Shown: positions 18,218-28,930, numbered from the stretch's first letter. The stretch is 41,420 nt of DNA from Mikrocytos mackini (GCA_030180075.1 JASNJN010000011.1:1-41420); one strand, 5' to 3'. Program-made: numbers and translations. Notes: generated from the sequence alone by a model not told the origin.

Positions 18218-18876
18218 GGGTTACAAATGTAGTTGCCTCAAAAAGCGTGTAATTGCCTCAAAATCTTGTATTTGCCTCATTTTACAAGTTCTGCCTCAAA
18301 ATCTTGTGTGTGCCTCATTTGTGCTGTGGCCTCAAAATAAAAAATTTTTTAATGGCTTACAGGGGTTAAAATTATGAAAAGAATACTGGTTGGAATGCAG
18401 TAGGGTTTAAATCGGTATGTTTTTAAATGTTAACTTGTTCTATATGTCTGGTTAATCTATAAAACCTTATTATTTTAGGGTGAAGAACCGATTTTTTCAA
18501 AATGGTGAAACAAGACTTCTAATTTGTTTTAAACGTTGTATTTTGCAATTTGAGTGATATTTGTTTGAGAAACTTGTCTATGAAAACTCCGATTTTGATA
18601 TTTATTCTATGTTACATGTAAAAATTGAATTTCGGAAAATCTTTATTACACAACACATAAATTTATTTTATATTACTTTGAAAGTGTGTATGGCTAGTTG
18701 TAGGATAGATATAGATAATATATAAAAGAAATAAAATTTTAAAGATGTTGGGGGTATCTTTAACTCGTATGAGGCACACACAAGATTTTGAGGCATATAC
18801 ACATTTCTGAGGCAATTTACACACTTTTGAGGCAATTACACACTTTTTGAGGCAAATTCAATTGTAGCCTACCCCT
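18218..18876. mobile_element. MITE-like element with inverted GCCTCAAAA arrays
   Basis: The left end starts GGGTTACAAATGTAG and carries about six units of 17-20 bp, each beginning GCCTCA (18233-18335). The right end holds five units in inverse orientation (TGAGGCA, 18770-18855) and ends TTGTAGCCTACCCC. The innermost shared block is TTGCCTCAAAAAGYGTGTAA. The interior of about 400 bp is AT-rich and non-coding. No target duplication was found. The array period matches those of the elements at 9322 and 13259. Confidence 0.72.
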
Positions 18877-18999
18877 TTGAAAATGCAAAAAATTTTTTTT
18901 TCAAAAGTTGTTATTTTATTGTAGAAAAGATTTTTTTTTAAAAATTTTGGGGGGTTTTCGACATATTTCGGGGAAAACGAATATGAGTGGCTTATGTTG

Positions 19000-20049
19000 G
19001 CGTAGTCGTTTCGCTTAGAGCCCAAATCTTGGCATTCTTCTGGTTGTTATAACCTTGTTGTTTATCTAAAAAGTTGTTGGGTTTATTGCAGGTTTTTTTA
19101 TTGTAACCTTGTTGTGTAGAGTTTGTTCTCCCTTGATAATTTCCTTGTTTATTACTTTATTGTTGGTTTTTTGAAGGAGTGTATGGGGGTTTTGATGATT
19201 TCATGCTTTGCATTGCGTGGAATCGGGCGTTGAACACTTGTGATGATTACACCATACTTCCTTTGTTCTTCAAGGACGCTGAGGTTGGGTTTTCTGTGAA
19301 TGGAAAGATCTCGCATGTTGGGAGTTGTCTTTCTCCAATATGATTTGGATGAAGGACTCTTCTTAATCAAAGATTAAGTCCAAAAGTTTGAAATTCATGA
19401 CCTCGGTATTTGATAATCTCAAAGCTGTACTCGTTGTGAGACCCCCTGAATATGTTCTCTGCCTTACTTTCTTTCTCAGTATCGTTTAGTGTCTGACAAA
19501 GGGCTAGTTTATCCATAATATGGTATGTTTGCGTGTGATAGGCTTTTAATGTGAAAAGTCTTTTTGTTTTGTTCGGATCAACTCATTGTTATAGACGCCT
19601 GTATTATACTGTGGCTATTTGAAGTCTAGGATGGGCTTGGGTTTGTCTTTATAGTTGGCCGGCTTGCTTATGATCTTTTGAAGCTTGGTGGACGTGATTG
19701 AGGCGAGGACGATTGAAGCCGTTTCTTCATCCCACGTGCAGAGTTTGGCGGTTTCTGTGAAGTCTTCCTGGAACGCAAAGATATCTTGCTTATGTATGTT
19801 ACAGGGAGTGTCCATTGAGCTTTGTTTTTTGATTTGAGTCTTTGCTGGAACGACTATGAAGTTGAACCTTTCTGGGAGATAGTCGGGATCGTAGTCGCGA
19901 GTCTTTTGTCTGTCCTGCTCTCCTTGTATATGTTCTCTTACTGTGTCACATGATATCATGGTGACGTGACCGGTCGACAGGTGGGCATCTAGATGTTTCT
20001 GTTCGCGTACTGCGTGTGTTGAAGTGATTATACATCGGATGTAGTTCAT
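19000..20049 (-). pseudogene. Decayed Gag-like gene of an LTR retrotransposon
   Basis: The first frame (20049-19615, 144 codons) ends in a segment with FQEDFTETAKLCTWDEETAS, matching the Gag capsid pattern seen in Ty3/gypsy elements (a helix with W-D-E/D-E-T). Another frame then gives LKAYHTQTYHIMDKLALCQ and AENIFRGSHNEYSFEIIKY, similar to the following Gag helices. A third frame carries a basic N/Q-rich tail (NYQGRTNSTQQGYN, QQGYNNQKNAK). No CCHC knuckle is clear. At least two frame changes make it non-functional. It is not contiguous with the pol relic at 7550-11700 and no protease or pol follows, so it is a separate fragment. Confidence 0.5.
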
Positions 20050-20264
20050 TATAGTTTGACATGTTGTAGTTTTATATAAAATTTATCTTGGAAATTCTCT
20101 ATAATATTTTTTATATTTATTTATAACTTTTGGAAATCTCAAAAGTTGGATGTTGGCGTCTAACAATTAGTTCGACGGTCGCATCAATTATATTACACGA
20201 TAATTACAATTAAACTTTAGAAAATATATCATAAACTCCTTTCATAAATAAAGGAAGTATTTAT

Positions 20265-21385
20265 TTATCGGCCGTTCAATTTTAAAAATGCATTGCAAGC
20301 TGAACGATTTTCTTTATATTCATCTTTTTGAATATTAAACAATTTATGGTAGTCCTTAATTCCAATAAATTCAAAAAATTCTTTAACACTTCTTTCATCA
20401 CCCATTCCAAATCTTTGTATTTCGCTATTTTCTATATTTTCCTTATCGTATTCTAAGCCTAATAATTTTCTGAATCTGTTTAGCGTTTTATCAAATACTT
20501 TCTGATCAAAATTTCTTGGCTTTTTAAACTTTTCTCGAAATCCTTTATCTGGTTGCACAAAATGAAAGATAAAATTGTACTTCGGTAGATACATATTGTA
20601 GCCATGTGTGTAGAGTCGTATTGCGTACAGGGGCTCTTCTCCAAAAATAGATAGGACATATAAGGATCGTACGGGACATTCTTCATGAAATGAGTTCGTC
20701 CAAATATATTGCTCGCTACTAGCAACGAGCTCCTACAGGCGCCTGGATTTGCAAAGCACGCAAAATCCTTTGTGTTAATAAATTCGAAGTACCTAAGAAG
20801 GAAAATGTTAGAATCCCAAAAGTAGAGCGCACAGGAAGTGCACACTAAGTCCGGATTTTTGACGCCGAGAAACTCTGCTCGAAAATCAAAGTGCATGGCA
20901 TGGTTTCCAAGTATTGCATTCTCATCGCCGACGTCGTTGAATAGTTTTATCATGTCATGATCGAAATCGGGTTGGAAATCGGAATGAGGGTCAATTTTAA
21001 GTGCAAATCCCGAATCATCTGGTAGTAATAATTGCGCCTGGTATACGTTTATGTGCAGACCCATAGAATGTGCCGCGTTCTTTCTGATGATGGATAAGTT
21101 GTTGTCAAGCCAAAGTTTAAATTTTAAATCTTCTTGAGCCATAACAGAGTTGTATACGTCCCAATAACAATCATCATCATCACTGAAGGTTTCTTGTGTT
21201 ATATTCACAAATATACGGGTCGGATTCATTGCTCTGTAATATAGGTTTCGAATTGTGGATCCACAAAGAATATCCCGATAATTAACAAGCACCACAGTAA
21301 TCTTCGACATTCTCGTATCGTATATCCCACGCAAAGTACATGATATGAGATTAGTAACCAGAATAACAGCTGTAGCGATTTTCAT
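20265..21385 (-). CDS. GT60-family (GlcNAc-transferase-like) glycosyltransferase with one frameshift
   Basis: The first frame starts at 21385 directly after an AAATTT word and opens with a hydrophobic signal or anchor (MKIATAVILVTNLISC). It then follows the GT60 family, which transfers GlcNAc from UDP-GlcNAc to hydroxylated or Ser/Thr residues: TVVLVNYRDILCGSTIRNLY, a DDDDCYW turn, ALKIDPHSDF (metal/substrate motif, family form QIDSHTRF), ILGNHAMHFD and VPYDPYMSYLF. At an A5 run (20643-20647) the frame breaks. Sequence in the adjacent frame continues the family exactly, with FGEEP, THGYN and NFIFHF, and runs to a stop at 20265. One base missing in a homopolymer explains it: either a sequencing error or a very recent mutation. 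The total would be about 370 residues. An ER/Golgi location is inferred from the N terminus. Confidence 0.75.
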
Positions 21386-21782
21386 AAATTTAAAATCAAT
21401 TAACGATAATTAACGACTTAAATGAATAAACTTACATCATCAACGTTGAATTATAAATGGTATTATTTATATTTTACAACATTAGCCTAGTGGTCAAAAA
21501 GCTATTAAAACAAACCTGATAACAAGATAAGATCAACTTTTATTTGTACTTGGCATTTCTAGCTTTTATTACACCAATTCCAAACTTGTAAAGAACAAAT
21601 TTTCGAATTTTATGTATTGAAAAATTATTGTAATTTTTGTTTTCTCTTGTTCGCTTTCTGTTATTCATTACAAATTCTTTTATTCAATTTTGAATGTAAA
21701 CTAATGTTGTTTACTTCTTGTCTTATTAATTTATTGTCTAATAGGTCTGAAGTATCATAGATTAATAATCTAGTATTGCATA

Positions 21783-22010
21783 ATGCAATTCTCAGATTAC
21801 AGAAACTATTATTTGAGTTGTTGTCTGTTTATTATTTTACCTGACAACTTTATGTGCTTTAAAGCGTTTGATACAATAGGTGTATTATTTTGTTTATGTG
21901 GAGATGATCGTGCTTCTTATCCATTATGCAATAGTATGGAAATAATACGATTCAAGTGCAGCTGTGATAAGATTCGTTTTCATGTTGATGAACTTCTTTA
22001 TACATGTTGA
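21783..22010 (+). CDS. Doubtful small Cys-rich ORF
   Basis: A 75-codon ORF with seven Cys, most of them in LFCLCGDDRASYPLC and FKCSCDK, lies in the divergent gap between the glycosyltransferase and DNA polymerase alpha genes. The Cys pairs could suggest a small zinc-binding fold, but the start has no AAATTT word nearby, no homologue is recognised, and an ORF of this size can occur by chance. Confidence 0.2.
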   Translation: MQFSDYRNYYLSCCLFIILPDNFMCFKAFDTIGVLFCLCGDDRASYPLCNSMEIIRFKCSCDKIRFHVDELLYTC

Positions 22011-22261
22011 ATCTTTATTGAATTGAATATCATACAACGAAAGTTTTATGGATTGTATGCATATTTATCGTTAACATTCGTTGTAAATTGTAGCAAAAGA
22101 AGCCCCTGTAATCTCAAAAAGTAGAAAAGAAGAAAGAAAACTTGAGTTGATAAGTCCGTTTTGAAATTTAAGCATTCTATGTCGTCTTAGATGTAAGGAG
22201 CAATTTATCTGTTCACAGACAATGCAATCTGTTGTCTTATGGCGGTTATTTATGTTCTTGA

Positions 22262-22293
22262 AAATTTCAAAAGTTAAAATTTACAAATTTCAA
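22262..22293 (+). promoter_or_regulatory. Two AAATTTCAA words before the polymerase start
   Basis: AAATTTCAA occurs at 22262-22270 and again at 22285-22293, the second ending five bases before the ATG at 22299. AAATTT-like words directly upstream of the start codon are a described microsporidian signal. They support the chosen start. Confidence 0.55.
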
Positions 22294-22298
22294 CGACA

Positions 22299-25200
22299 AT
22301 GTCTAACAAATCCGACAACGAGGAAGATGACTTTCTTAATTCAATTCTAGATCAAATTGATGATAATCCAGAAGATACTAAAAAATCGGCTTCAATAACA
22401 TCCAACCTACCAATTGAAGCTAAAACTATCAAAACAAAAAGCATCTCGACGCCTGAAACAGCATACATCACATCACCAACAACCAACAAAAGTAATACAG
22501 AAGCCATTTCGTCAGACGATCAACAAGGTCCCCATTTTCAAGATGAAACATCTTCATACGATTCCAACTCAGAATCCTCCTTCCAACCATTCACCGCACC
22601 AAACATTGACATTCCTATTGAAACCACATCCGATTCTTTCGACAATCTGGACGCCTTTCTCTACGATATCAAACCAGATATAACAAATCCTTCGCGATTA
22701 ATTCTATATTGTAAAATGTGTTCTTCTTACTTCAACAAAAATGTTGCACCTACTTACATAACAGTCACTTTCATAGTAACAAACATAGAAACACAACTTT
22801 ATTACCTTCGTCGCCAATTCGTCATCGCTGATTCAAAAAACCCAGCTTCGATAACTGACAGAGAAGCTTCTTATTCGATATGTGTGGATGAAATACAAGC
22901 TATTCGAAAACGTCTAGGTGTGCAGAAAATAAGAACAAAAGCATTTGTCAAAAAGACGATTCCTGGACTGTTTAATTCGGACAATGTGACCTCCGAAGAA
23001 GAAAATTGTGTTAAAGTCGTTTATGTTAACAATAACACACCTCTTACTCCAACAAACGATTACTTAAAAGGAAAGACATTTTGTCATGTTAGTGGTGCTA
23101 ATACACCAATAGATACATCTTTTGTTTTAGAAAAGAAAATTAGAGGTCCTGTTTGGATAAAAGTAAACAAAGCTAGGTTAAGAAATATAAAAAAGAAGAA
23201 CCCTTGTTTAGTAATTGACGATCCAAATGACGTTAACATCAATTTAACCAATCAAATAGAACCCCCTCTTTTTGATGTTTCCATTATAAACATTAAACAC
23301 TCTACGAAAGTTTTATTCTATGCAACAGTGACTACATTTTCTAAATTTAACTTCATGCATTCTGATATTAAAGAACTTTCGACAAAATTCCTTCCAAATA
23401 CGATAAGTTTCGTTTATATTCCAAAAGGGAAAACTTCAGAACAGGCCAAAGATGGGTTGTCAATTTACAGTAAAAAGAAAGGGATAACTTTGAAGATGTT
23501 TGACAATCTAAACCAACTTCTTTTCGGGTTAACAAATTTCCTAAACAAATTAGATTCAGACATTATAATGGGATACGATTTATTAGAGGACACTTTAGAA
23601 TTTTTGATCAGTTTATTGCATGAAAAGAAATTAAAAGGAAATTTAACATACTCAAGAAAGCCAATAATTTCCAAACACGGTAAACAGTACACAAGTAAAG
23701 CCAATAAAGTGCTTAATAACTTTGAAGGAAGACTTCTTGCCGACTCATTTCTTTTAACAAAAGAGTTTACTTCTCTGACAACGTACTCATTGCAGGAAAT
23801 ATCAGAACAATTGTCACAAATGGTGTGCTTAAAGAATTTCAATTTAAACATTGTTTCAAACATAGACGCTGAGCATGTCCAAAAAACTACGTCTGTGCTT
23901 AGCAATGCAGGAAATAGACAGCTACTACCTTCTATTGAAGCTTATTTGGACTTTTTGATAAACAACTCAAAAATCAACATGATTTCCTTCTTCATAGTTA
24001 TAAAACTAAACACATTCCCTCTAACTTACCAGCTTTCTATAAACTGCGGTTGTACGTGGCAGACTTCTCTTCTCATTAAAAGAAGCATAAGAACAGACTT
24101 CTTGTTACTCCACGAGTTCAATAGTAACAATTTTCTTTTGCCTGAACGTATAGGGCCTTTCAAAGAGAAGAAAAGTGATGTTAAATTTGAAGGTGGTTTA
24201 GTTCTTGATCCAAAAGTCGGCTTTTATAACAATCCTATTATTCTTCTTGACTTTAACAGTTTGTACCCCTCCATTATCATAGAATACAATCTTTGTTTCA
24301 GTACACTTCCTTTGTTAATTAACAGCAACGATATGAATGCAGACAATCTTGAGAGTGTTAATTATAAAAAAGGAATAATACCTCAGATTCTCACAAAACT
24401 GTTAACACAAAGAAAAGTATGTAAAGAAGCTTTGAGTGATTTAAAGAAGAAAGGAAGTGATGAGCTTATAAAACTAAACCAATTGGAAATACAACAAAAA
24501 GCGCTCAAGTTAACAGCGAATAGTCTATACGGAAGTTTAGGTTACAAACGGTCTTTGTTCTACTGTGCAAAAATCCCAGCTTTAGTAACTTTTTTGGGAC
24601 GTTCCATTTTATCCGAAACAGTCAAAAAGGCAAACGGTCTTAACAAAGGAAATGTTATATACGGAGATACAGACAGTATTATGATAAGTACCTCTATTAC
24701 AGACAGCGATGAAATGGGCACGTATATAAACGCAGTAAAAAATAGCATTAATAGACAATACAAAAACATTTACCTGGAATTAGAATGTATCTTTAAAAAA
24801 CTTTTAATAATAAAGAAGAAAAAGTATGCTGCTTTAAAAATATTAAATTTTACTGCAAAACAACCCAAAACAGAAATAGAAATGAAAGGACTGGATTTAG
24901 TAAGGAGAGATAATTGTGTGTTGGTGAGAAAGATATGCACGGAAATTCTAAACATAATTCTTTTGGAAAACAATAAACAAGAAGAGGATCTTTATTTAGA
25001 CATTTTTATTTTGCTAGAAAAACTGATTGAAGATTTAAATACAAACAAAGTCGACTTTAGGGATTTCTTGATTACAAAAGCTATTAATAAGAACATTGAC
25101 TCATACAACAAAGAAAACACTCCACACATTTACTTGGCTGACAGATTGAACAAAAAAGGTGGGAAGTTTGGAATGGGTAAAAGGATAAGTTATTTAATTT

Positions 25201-26081
25201 GTGAAGGAGAGGGAAAGCTTTGTGAAAAGGTTTACGTTATAGAAGAATTATACGAAAAGAAACTTAAAATAGACGTCGAGTATTATATAAAACACCAAAT
25301 ATTCCCAGCTATTATGAGACTGTTAGAAGTATTCATGAAAGATAGTATAGAAACCATATACAAAATATTCAACATTACAAAGCACAGCAATGAAAATAAA
25401 GAATTTGATAAAATGAGCGAATTAAATGAAAGGGAACTTGATGAAAACTGCTTATTTTCTACTTTTTATGATGTAAAGAACTACAAAATAAGGTGTCCTA
25501 TTTGTAAGAAGATACAGAACTGGAATGGAGTAGATGGTATAAATTACGAGAGTATTAAAAATGCAGAAGATAAACTTGAAGTGTTTAATTCACTGCTACT
25601 AAAGAGTTTACAGTGTACCGAAGATTGTAATGGGTTCTTTCATTACAGTGACTTGAAAGAACTAAAAGGCCAATTGAGAGGGTTTATGAATGAGCCATTT
25701 TTTAACATGAATAAATTTATATTAGAGTACAACAAAAGTGGGTTTGAATGTGGTCATGAAAGGTGCAATTTTGAGACCAATTTCCCACTTAGTATTTACA
25801 ATGACAAACGAAGAAACCATAAATGTGGAAATCATTTAAAACAAAAGTATGATAGATCAGAGGCGTTTAAAAGAGTGGATTATTTGTGCTATATAACCGA
25901 TGTAGAGTTAAAAGCACTGGAGTTTGGAATAGATTTAGAAAATGTTTTTTTGGAAAAGAAATATAAAAACGCGATTGTTATTTATAAAGTGATGAATGAA
26001 ATAGGAGCTAAATTGTCAAAGAATTTGTTGAAGTACAAGAATATAGAAATTGGATACGAAAAATACGAGCATATATTCTGA
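22299..26081 (+). CDS. POL1: DNA polymerase alpha catalytic subunit
   Basis: A family B DNA polymerase of 1260 residues that extends RNA primers with DNA as part of the primase-polymerase alpha complex in the nucleus. An acidic, Ser/Thr-rich N-terminal tail (to about 130) precedes the N-terminal and exonuclease-like domains. FDVS near residue 325 lacks the acidic pair of active exonucleases, as expected for alpha. Motif A DFNSLYPSIIIEYNLCF has its Asp at 651, motif B KLTANSLYG starts at 737, motif C YGDTDS is at 788-793, and KKKYAA follows. The C-terminal region has two Cys clusters, CPIC near 1066 with CTEDC, and ECGHERC with a later CGNH, corresponding to the zinc-binding region that contacts the B subunit. 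DFNSLYPSI with the YGDTDS core and this Cys pattern favours alpha over delta or zeta. It is shorter than yeast or human alpha (about 1460), as is usual in microsporidia. No introns. Confidence 0.93.
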   Translation: MSNKSDNEEDDFLNSILDQIDDNPEDTKKSASITSNLPIEAKTIKTKSISTPETAYITSPTTNKSNTEAISSDDQQGPHFQDETSSYDSNSESSFQPFTAPNIDIPIETTSDSFDNLDAFLYDIKPDITNPSRLILYCKMCSSYFNKNVAPTYITVTFIVTNIETQLYYLRRQFVIADSKNPASITDREASYSICVDEIQAIRKRLGVQKIRTKAFVKKTIPGLFNSDNVTSEEENCVKVVYVNNNTPLTPTNDYLKGKTFCHVSGANTPIDTSFVLEKKIRGPVWIKVNKARLRNIKKKNPCLVIDDPNDVNINLTNQIEPPLFDVSIINIKHSTKVLFYATVTTFSKFNFMHSDIKELSTKFLPNTISFVYIPKGKTSEQAKDGLSIYSKKKGITLKMFDNLNQLLFGLTNFLNKLDSDIIMGYDLLEDTLEFLISLLHEKKLKGNLTYSRKPIISKHGKQYTSKANKVLNNFEGRLLADSFLLTKEFTSLTTYSLQEISEQLSQMVCLKNFNLNIVSNIDAEHVQKTTSVLSNAGNRQLLPSIEAYLDFLINNSKINMISFFIVIKLNTFPLTYQLSINCGCTWQTSLLIKRSIRTDFLLLHEFNSNNFLLPERIGPFKEKKSDVKFEGGLVLDPKVGFYNNPIILLDFNSLYPSIIIEYNLCFSTLPLLINSNDMNADNLESVNYKKGIIPQILTKLLTQRKVCKEALSDLKKKGSDELIKLNQLEIQQKALKLTANSLYGSLGYKRSLFYCAKIPALVTFLGRSILSETVKKANGLNKGNVIYGDTDSIMISTSITDSDEMGTYINAVKNSINRQYKNIYLELECIFKKLLIIKKKKYAALKILNFTAKQPKTEIEMKGLDLVRRDNCVLVRKICTEILNIILLENNKQEEDLYLDIFILLEKLIEDLNTNKVDFRDFLITKAINKNIDSYNKENTPHIYLADRLNKKGGKFGMGKRISYLICEGEGKLCEKVYVIEELYEKKLKIDVEYYIKHQIFPAIMRLLEVFMKDSIETIYKIFNITKHSNENKEFDKMSELNERELDENCLFSTFYDVKNYKIRCPICKKIQNWNGVDGINYESIKNAEDKLEVFNSLLLKSLQCTEDCNGFFHYSDLKELKGQLRGFMNEPFFNMNKFILEYNKSGFECGHERCNFETNFPLSIYNDKRRNHKCGNHLKQKYDRSEAFKRVDYLCYITDVELKALEFGIDLENVFLEKKYKNAIVIYKVMNEIGAKLSKNLLKYKNIEIGYEKYEHIF

Positions 26082-26328
26082 AGTTTAATTATTTTACAGC
26101 GTAATATGAGGATATCAGTTGTCCGTTAATTTGAATTTATTTTATAAACATTCTCGAAGAACGTATGGTAGTTTCATTAATTCGTACAATCGTGTTCGTA
26201 ACAAAAATATGTACATAGTAACATGAAATTGAACTATTTTGGTTAATTATATGAAGTAAAAAAGCAATATGGTAATTTTGTGAAATTTAAAAAAATTCAA
26301 AAAACAAGAAAATATTTTGTAACAGACA

Positions 26329-27591
26329 ATGAGCCCATATACCAAACAACAGACAACGCTACATAAAGCTGATCTATACAGATGCGTTACACAGTCGATA
26401 TCGGACAACAAGAACATCTATGATTTGTCTTTACCCGAATCAATTGACACAACTTCAACACACATATCACCCCGTCTAATTAAAACACTACAAATCCACC
26501 AATTAAGGCTACTTAAAAGCCCAAGGTTGTTCATGGAGACTCTTCTATCACCTGACAGCCATATTCAACAACTCACACTAGAATCTACATCCCTTCTTCT
26601 ACTCGTTATCAACACACTGTCTATAACAGATATTATAGATAATTACTTCTCTAAAATTTCCCTTCAATTGAAATCAAAATTCCTAAATAAAGTAAGCCAC
26701 TTACATTCATTACCGGAAGATAAAGCCGATGAGTTATTCGATGCTTTATATACGAAATACAATACAACTTACATATACACGATCTTCAGCAGTTGTAGTT
26801 TTGACAAGCTGACACAACATTTTGAGCTACTCTTCAGATTCCCTTTCTATAAAACTCGTGTCTTAAAAGAAATATACAAAAAGAGGCCTTCTTTCTTCAC
26901 TCATTTGTTCAGTCATTTAGAGCAACAAAACATGTTAACACAGGCTTTACTAAAGAGTATCGTTCCGTTTAGCGTAAATAAAGCGTTATTCCTTGCTAAT
27001 GTTTCCATACTTTTCAAGTTATTCAACAACAAGCCCATATTATCTTATATCTATGAATGCCAACTATCTAACATAACAATCAACATTATATTTACAACAT
27101 ACAAACAAAACATTATAGACCAGATCGACCATTTCTCCAACTATTCATTCAACCTATATATAAAGTACTCTTTTTCTACAGAAATTGTTTACAAGGTAAT
27201 CCAATATCAATTCGTTGAAAATAAAAGGAAAGACTATGGTTACAATTCAGTATTGGATATATTAAACAAAGTTAATAAGCACAAGGAAAAGGCTTTGGAA
27301 TATGTCATTGGGTTCATGGAACTTAACGGGAAAATGCCTGGTTATGATGACATAGGCGTTGGTAGAATTAGCGGTTATTTTTATATCGTTAATCAGGCTT
27401 CTTTTAAAAGGTTACAAAAAATAAATTCAATAGAAAGTTACACACTCAAAGCTCTTACGCCACCTGAAGAATTTGTAGCCAATAATTTAAAAAATTCCAC
27501 ACCTAGCGTATTTTTAGAAAGCGATACAGATAAAGAGTTACTAATACACCCCGTTTCAAAAATATTGGCCATTTACAATTTCAACCATTAA
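26329..27591 (+). CDS. Hypothetical 420-aa protein
   Basis: A complete ORF downstream of the polymerase alpha gene on the same strand, 247 bp away. AAATTTAAAAAAATTC lies about 30-45 bases before the ATG. The product is helical, rich in L, S, I and N, with many short hydrophobic helices (ESTSLLLLVINTLSITDIID, NITINIIFTTYKQNIIDQI). No signal peptide or recognised catalytic motif. The pattern of repeating helices could be an ARM/HEAT-type solenoid, but this is only an impression. The C-terminal quarter has different composition (KMPGYDDIGVGRISGYFYIV). Function unknown. Confidence 0.7.
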   Translation: MSPYTKQQTTLHKADLYRCVTQSISDNKNIYDLSLPESIDTTSTHISPRLIKTLQIHQLRLLKSPRLFMETLLSPDSHIQQLTLESTSLLLLVINTLSITDIIDNYFSKISLQLKSKFLNKVSHLHSLPEDKADELFDALYTKYNTTYIYTIFSSCSFDKLTQHFELLFRFPFYKTRVLKEIYKKRPSFFTHLFSHLEQQNMLTQALLKSIVPFSVNKALFLANVSILFKLFNNKPILSYIYECQLSNITINIIFTTYKQNIIDQIDHFSNYSFNLYIKYSFSTEIVYKVIQYQFVENKRKDYGYNSVLDILNKVNKHKEKALEYVIGFMELNGKMPGYDDIGVGRISGYFYIVNQASFKRLQKINSIESYTLKALTPPEEFVANNLKNSTPSVFLESDTDKELLIHPVSKILAIYNFNH

Positions 27592-27734
27592 ACCCTCAGT
27601 TGTATAAATTTTATCAAATTAATGCATATATGTATAATGTAAAACATTTATAAAAAATGATAATTTAAAAAATTGTATTTTCGACAACTCTTGTCGCCTA
27701 TATCACGATTTTTATTTTTAGATGAATTTTATTT

Positions 27735-28400
27735 CGTTTCAAAAAAATTGGCCACTCAAAAAAAACTTCAAAAAATTTACTAAATTCATTTTTAATATCA
27801 ATATTTAATTATACCACCATTATTTTTTATTACTTGCAACAATCTTTTTTTCATTCCGTCATATAATTTCTTTATTATTTCATGATCCAAGTTTTCGAAA
27901 GCTTTAACAATAGATTCCCACAACTCATCGATATTTGTATATATTTTTCCTTTCTTGTATATTTCCTCACTCAACAAGCTAAAGATGTTTTCAACGGGGT
28001 TCAGGTCCGGGCTCCTAGCAGGCCATTTTAGAATTTCTAAGCCCTTTTCTGTATAATAGTCCTTCGCATATCGTGCGTTGTGTATAGATGCATTGTCTTG
28101 CTGGAACACAAAAGAACCATTGGGGAAGAATTGTTGTACTGTAGGAAGAACTTTATCATTCAACAATGTTATAAAATCCTCGGCATCGTAGGTTCCAACC
28201 ATCTCACAAAGTGAAACGGGCCCAAAATAAGAAATGGCTACGTGGACCATTATAGAGCCTCCTCCAAATTTACGCTGGTTTTTGTATACTATTTCCTCGT
28301 TCTTTTTGCCCCAATGCTTTGAATAACAATCGGGGCCGTCCATATTGAATTTTTTCTCATCAGAGANNANTGTTGTTCGAAAATTACGCCAACGAGACGC
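27735..28400 (-). mobile_element. Tc1-like transposon fragment
   Basis: The minus-strand transposase C-terminal two thirds is preserved, followed by about 60 bp of AT-rich 3' sequence that includes TTTTTTTGAGTGGCCAATTT, which may be the terminal repeat. The N-terminal DNA-binding part and the other terminus are absent, so the element is 5'-truncated. Three ambiguous bases at 28377-28380 lie at the point where homology fades. Confidence 0.75.
27798..28400 (-). pseudogene. Tc1/mariner DD34E transposase, N-terminally truncated
   Basis: The frame contains SDEKKFNMDGPD (first catalytic Asp), KFGGGSIMVHVAISYFG, FQQDNASIHNARYA (second Asp) and RSPDLNPVENIFSLL (catalytic Glu). Exactly 34 residues separate the second Asp and the Glu, defining the DD34E class. 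The C-terminal part is uninterrupted to its stop, so the truncation is recent or the copy is young. The N-terminal helix-turn-helix domains are missing. The frame stays open to 28463, but that part overlaps the start of the plus-strand ORF and is of unclear origin. Confidence 0.8.
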
Positions 28401-28438
28401 TGTGTTTGAAATTGCGGCATGCCTTAGAAACAAACTAT

Positions 28439-28930
28439 ATGCTTTTATTGCTAAGCTCTTCACTTTTTAGCAGTATTTCCAAAGCTTTCCTGGTCCCTTA
28501 TGAGCACGAATACTATTCACAATGTAAAGACATGTTGACTAGAGAAGTGCCGGTCTGTCAGTTCTCAATCCTGTCGAAGGTTATGTCGAACCTGGTGAGA
28601 GAAGTCTCCAATATAAACTCTAAGAAGATCATGTTCAGTTTTAGCAACTTAATGCCAAACAACTTGATTGTTTATGGAGAGTCCGGTTTCAATACATTCA
28701 GGATAACACTAAGTAAGAACGAGAATGCACTCAGAAATCTCCAGATTAGCCTAACATTGGAGTTTTCCTATTTGATAGAAAACTTCAAAAGAATTTATCC
28801 CATATGTAACAACTATGACTTTTTTGATGTAAAAATATATAGGGATGGGGAAGTATCACTTAGCATTGGGAAAACAAACTTGATTAACGAGATAAATGTG
28901 GTTGAATTTTTGATATTCAGTTCGGTTTGA
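28439..28930 (+). CDS. Hypothetical small protein with possible signal peptide
   Basis: From the ATG at 28439 the ORF encodes 163 residues starting MLLLLSSSLFSSISKAFLVP, which looks like a cleavable signal peptide, followed by a mature part with YEHEYYSQCKDML, NSKKIMFSFSNLMPNN and a C-terminal DVKIYRDGEVSLSIGKTN. No family recognised. The frame extends 22 codons further upstream into Tc1-like sequence, and no AAATTT word precedes this ATG. The alternative is that the Tc1 fragment removed the 5' part of a longer gene and the signal peptide is fortuitous. A secreted or membrane-tethered product is inferred only from the N terminus. Confidence 0.45.
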   Translation: MLLLLSSSLFSSISKAFLVPYEHEYYSQCKDMLTREVPVCQFSILSKVMSNLVREVSNINSKKIMFSFSNLMPNNLIVYGESGFNTFRITLSKNENALRNLQISLTLEFSYLIENFKRIYPICNNYDFFDVKIYRDGEVSLSIGKTNLINEINVVEFLIFSSV

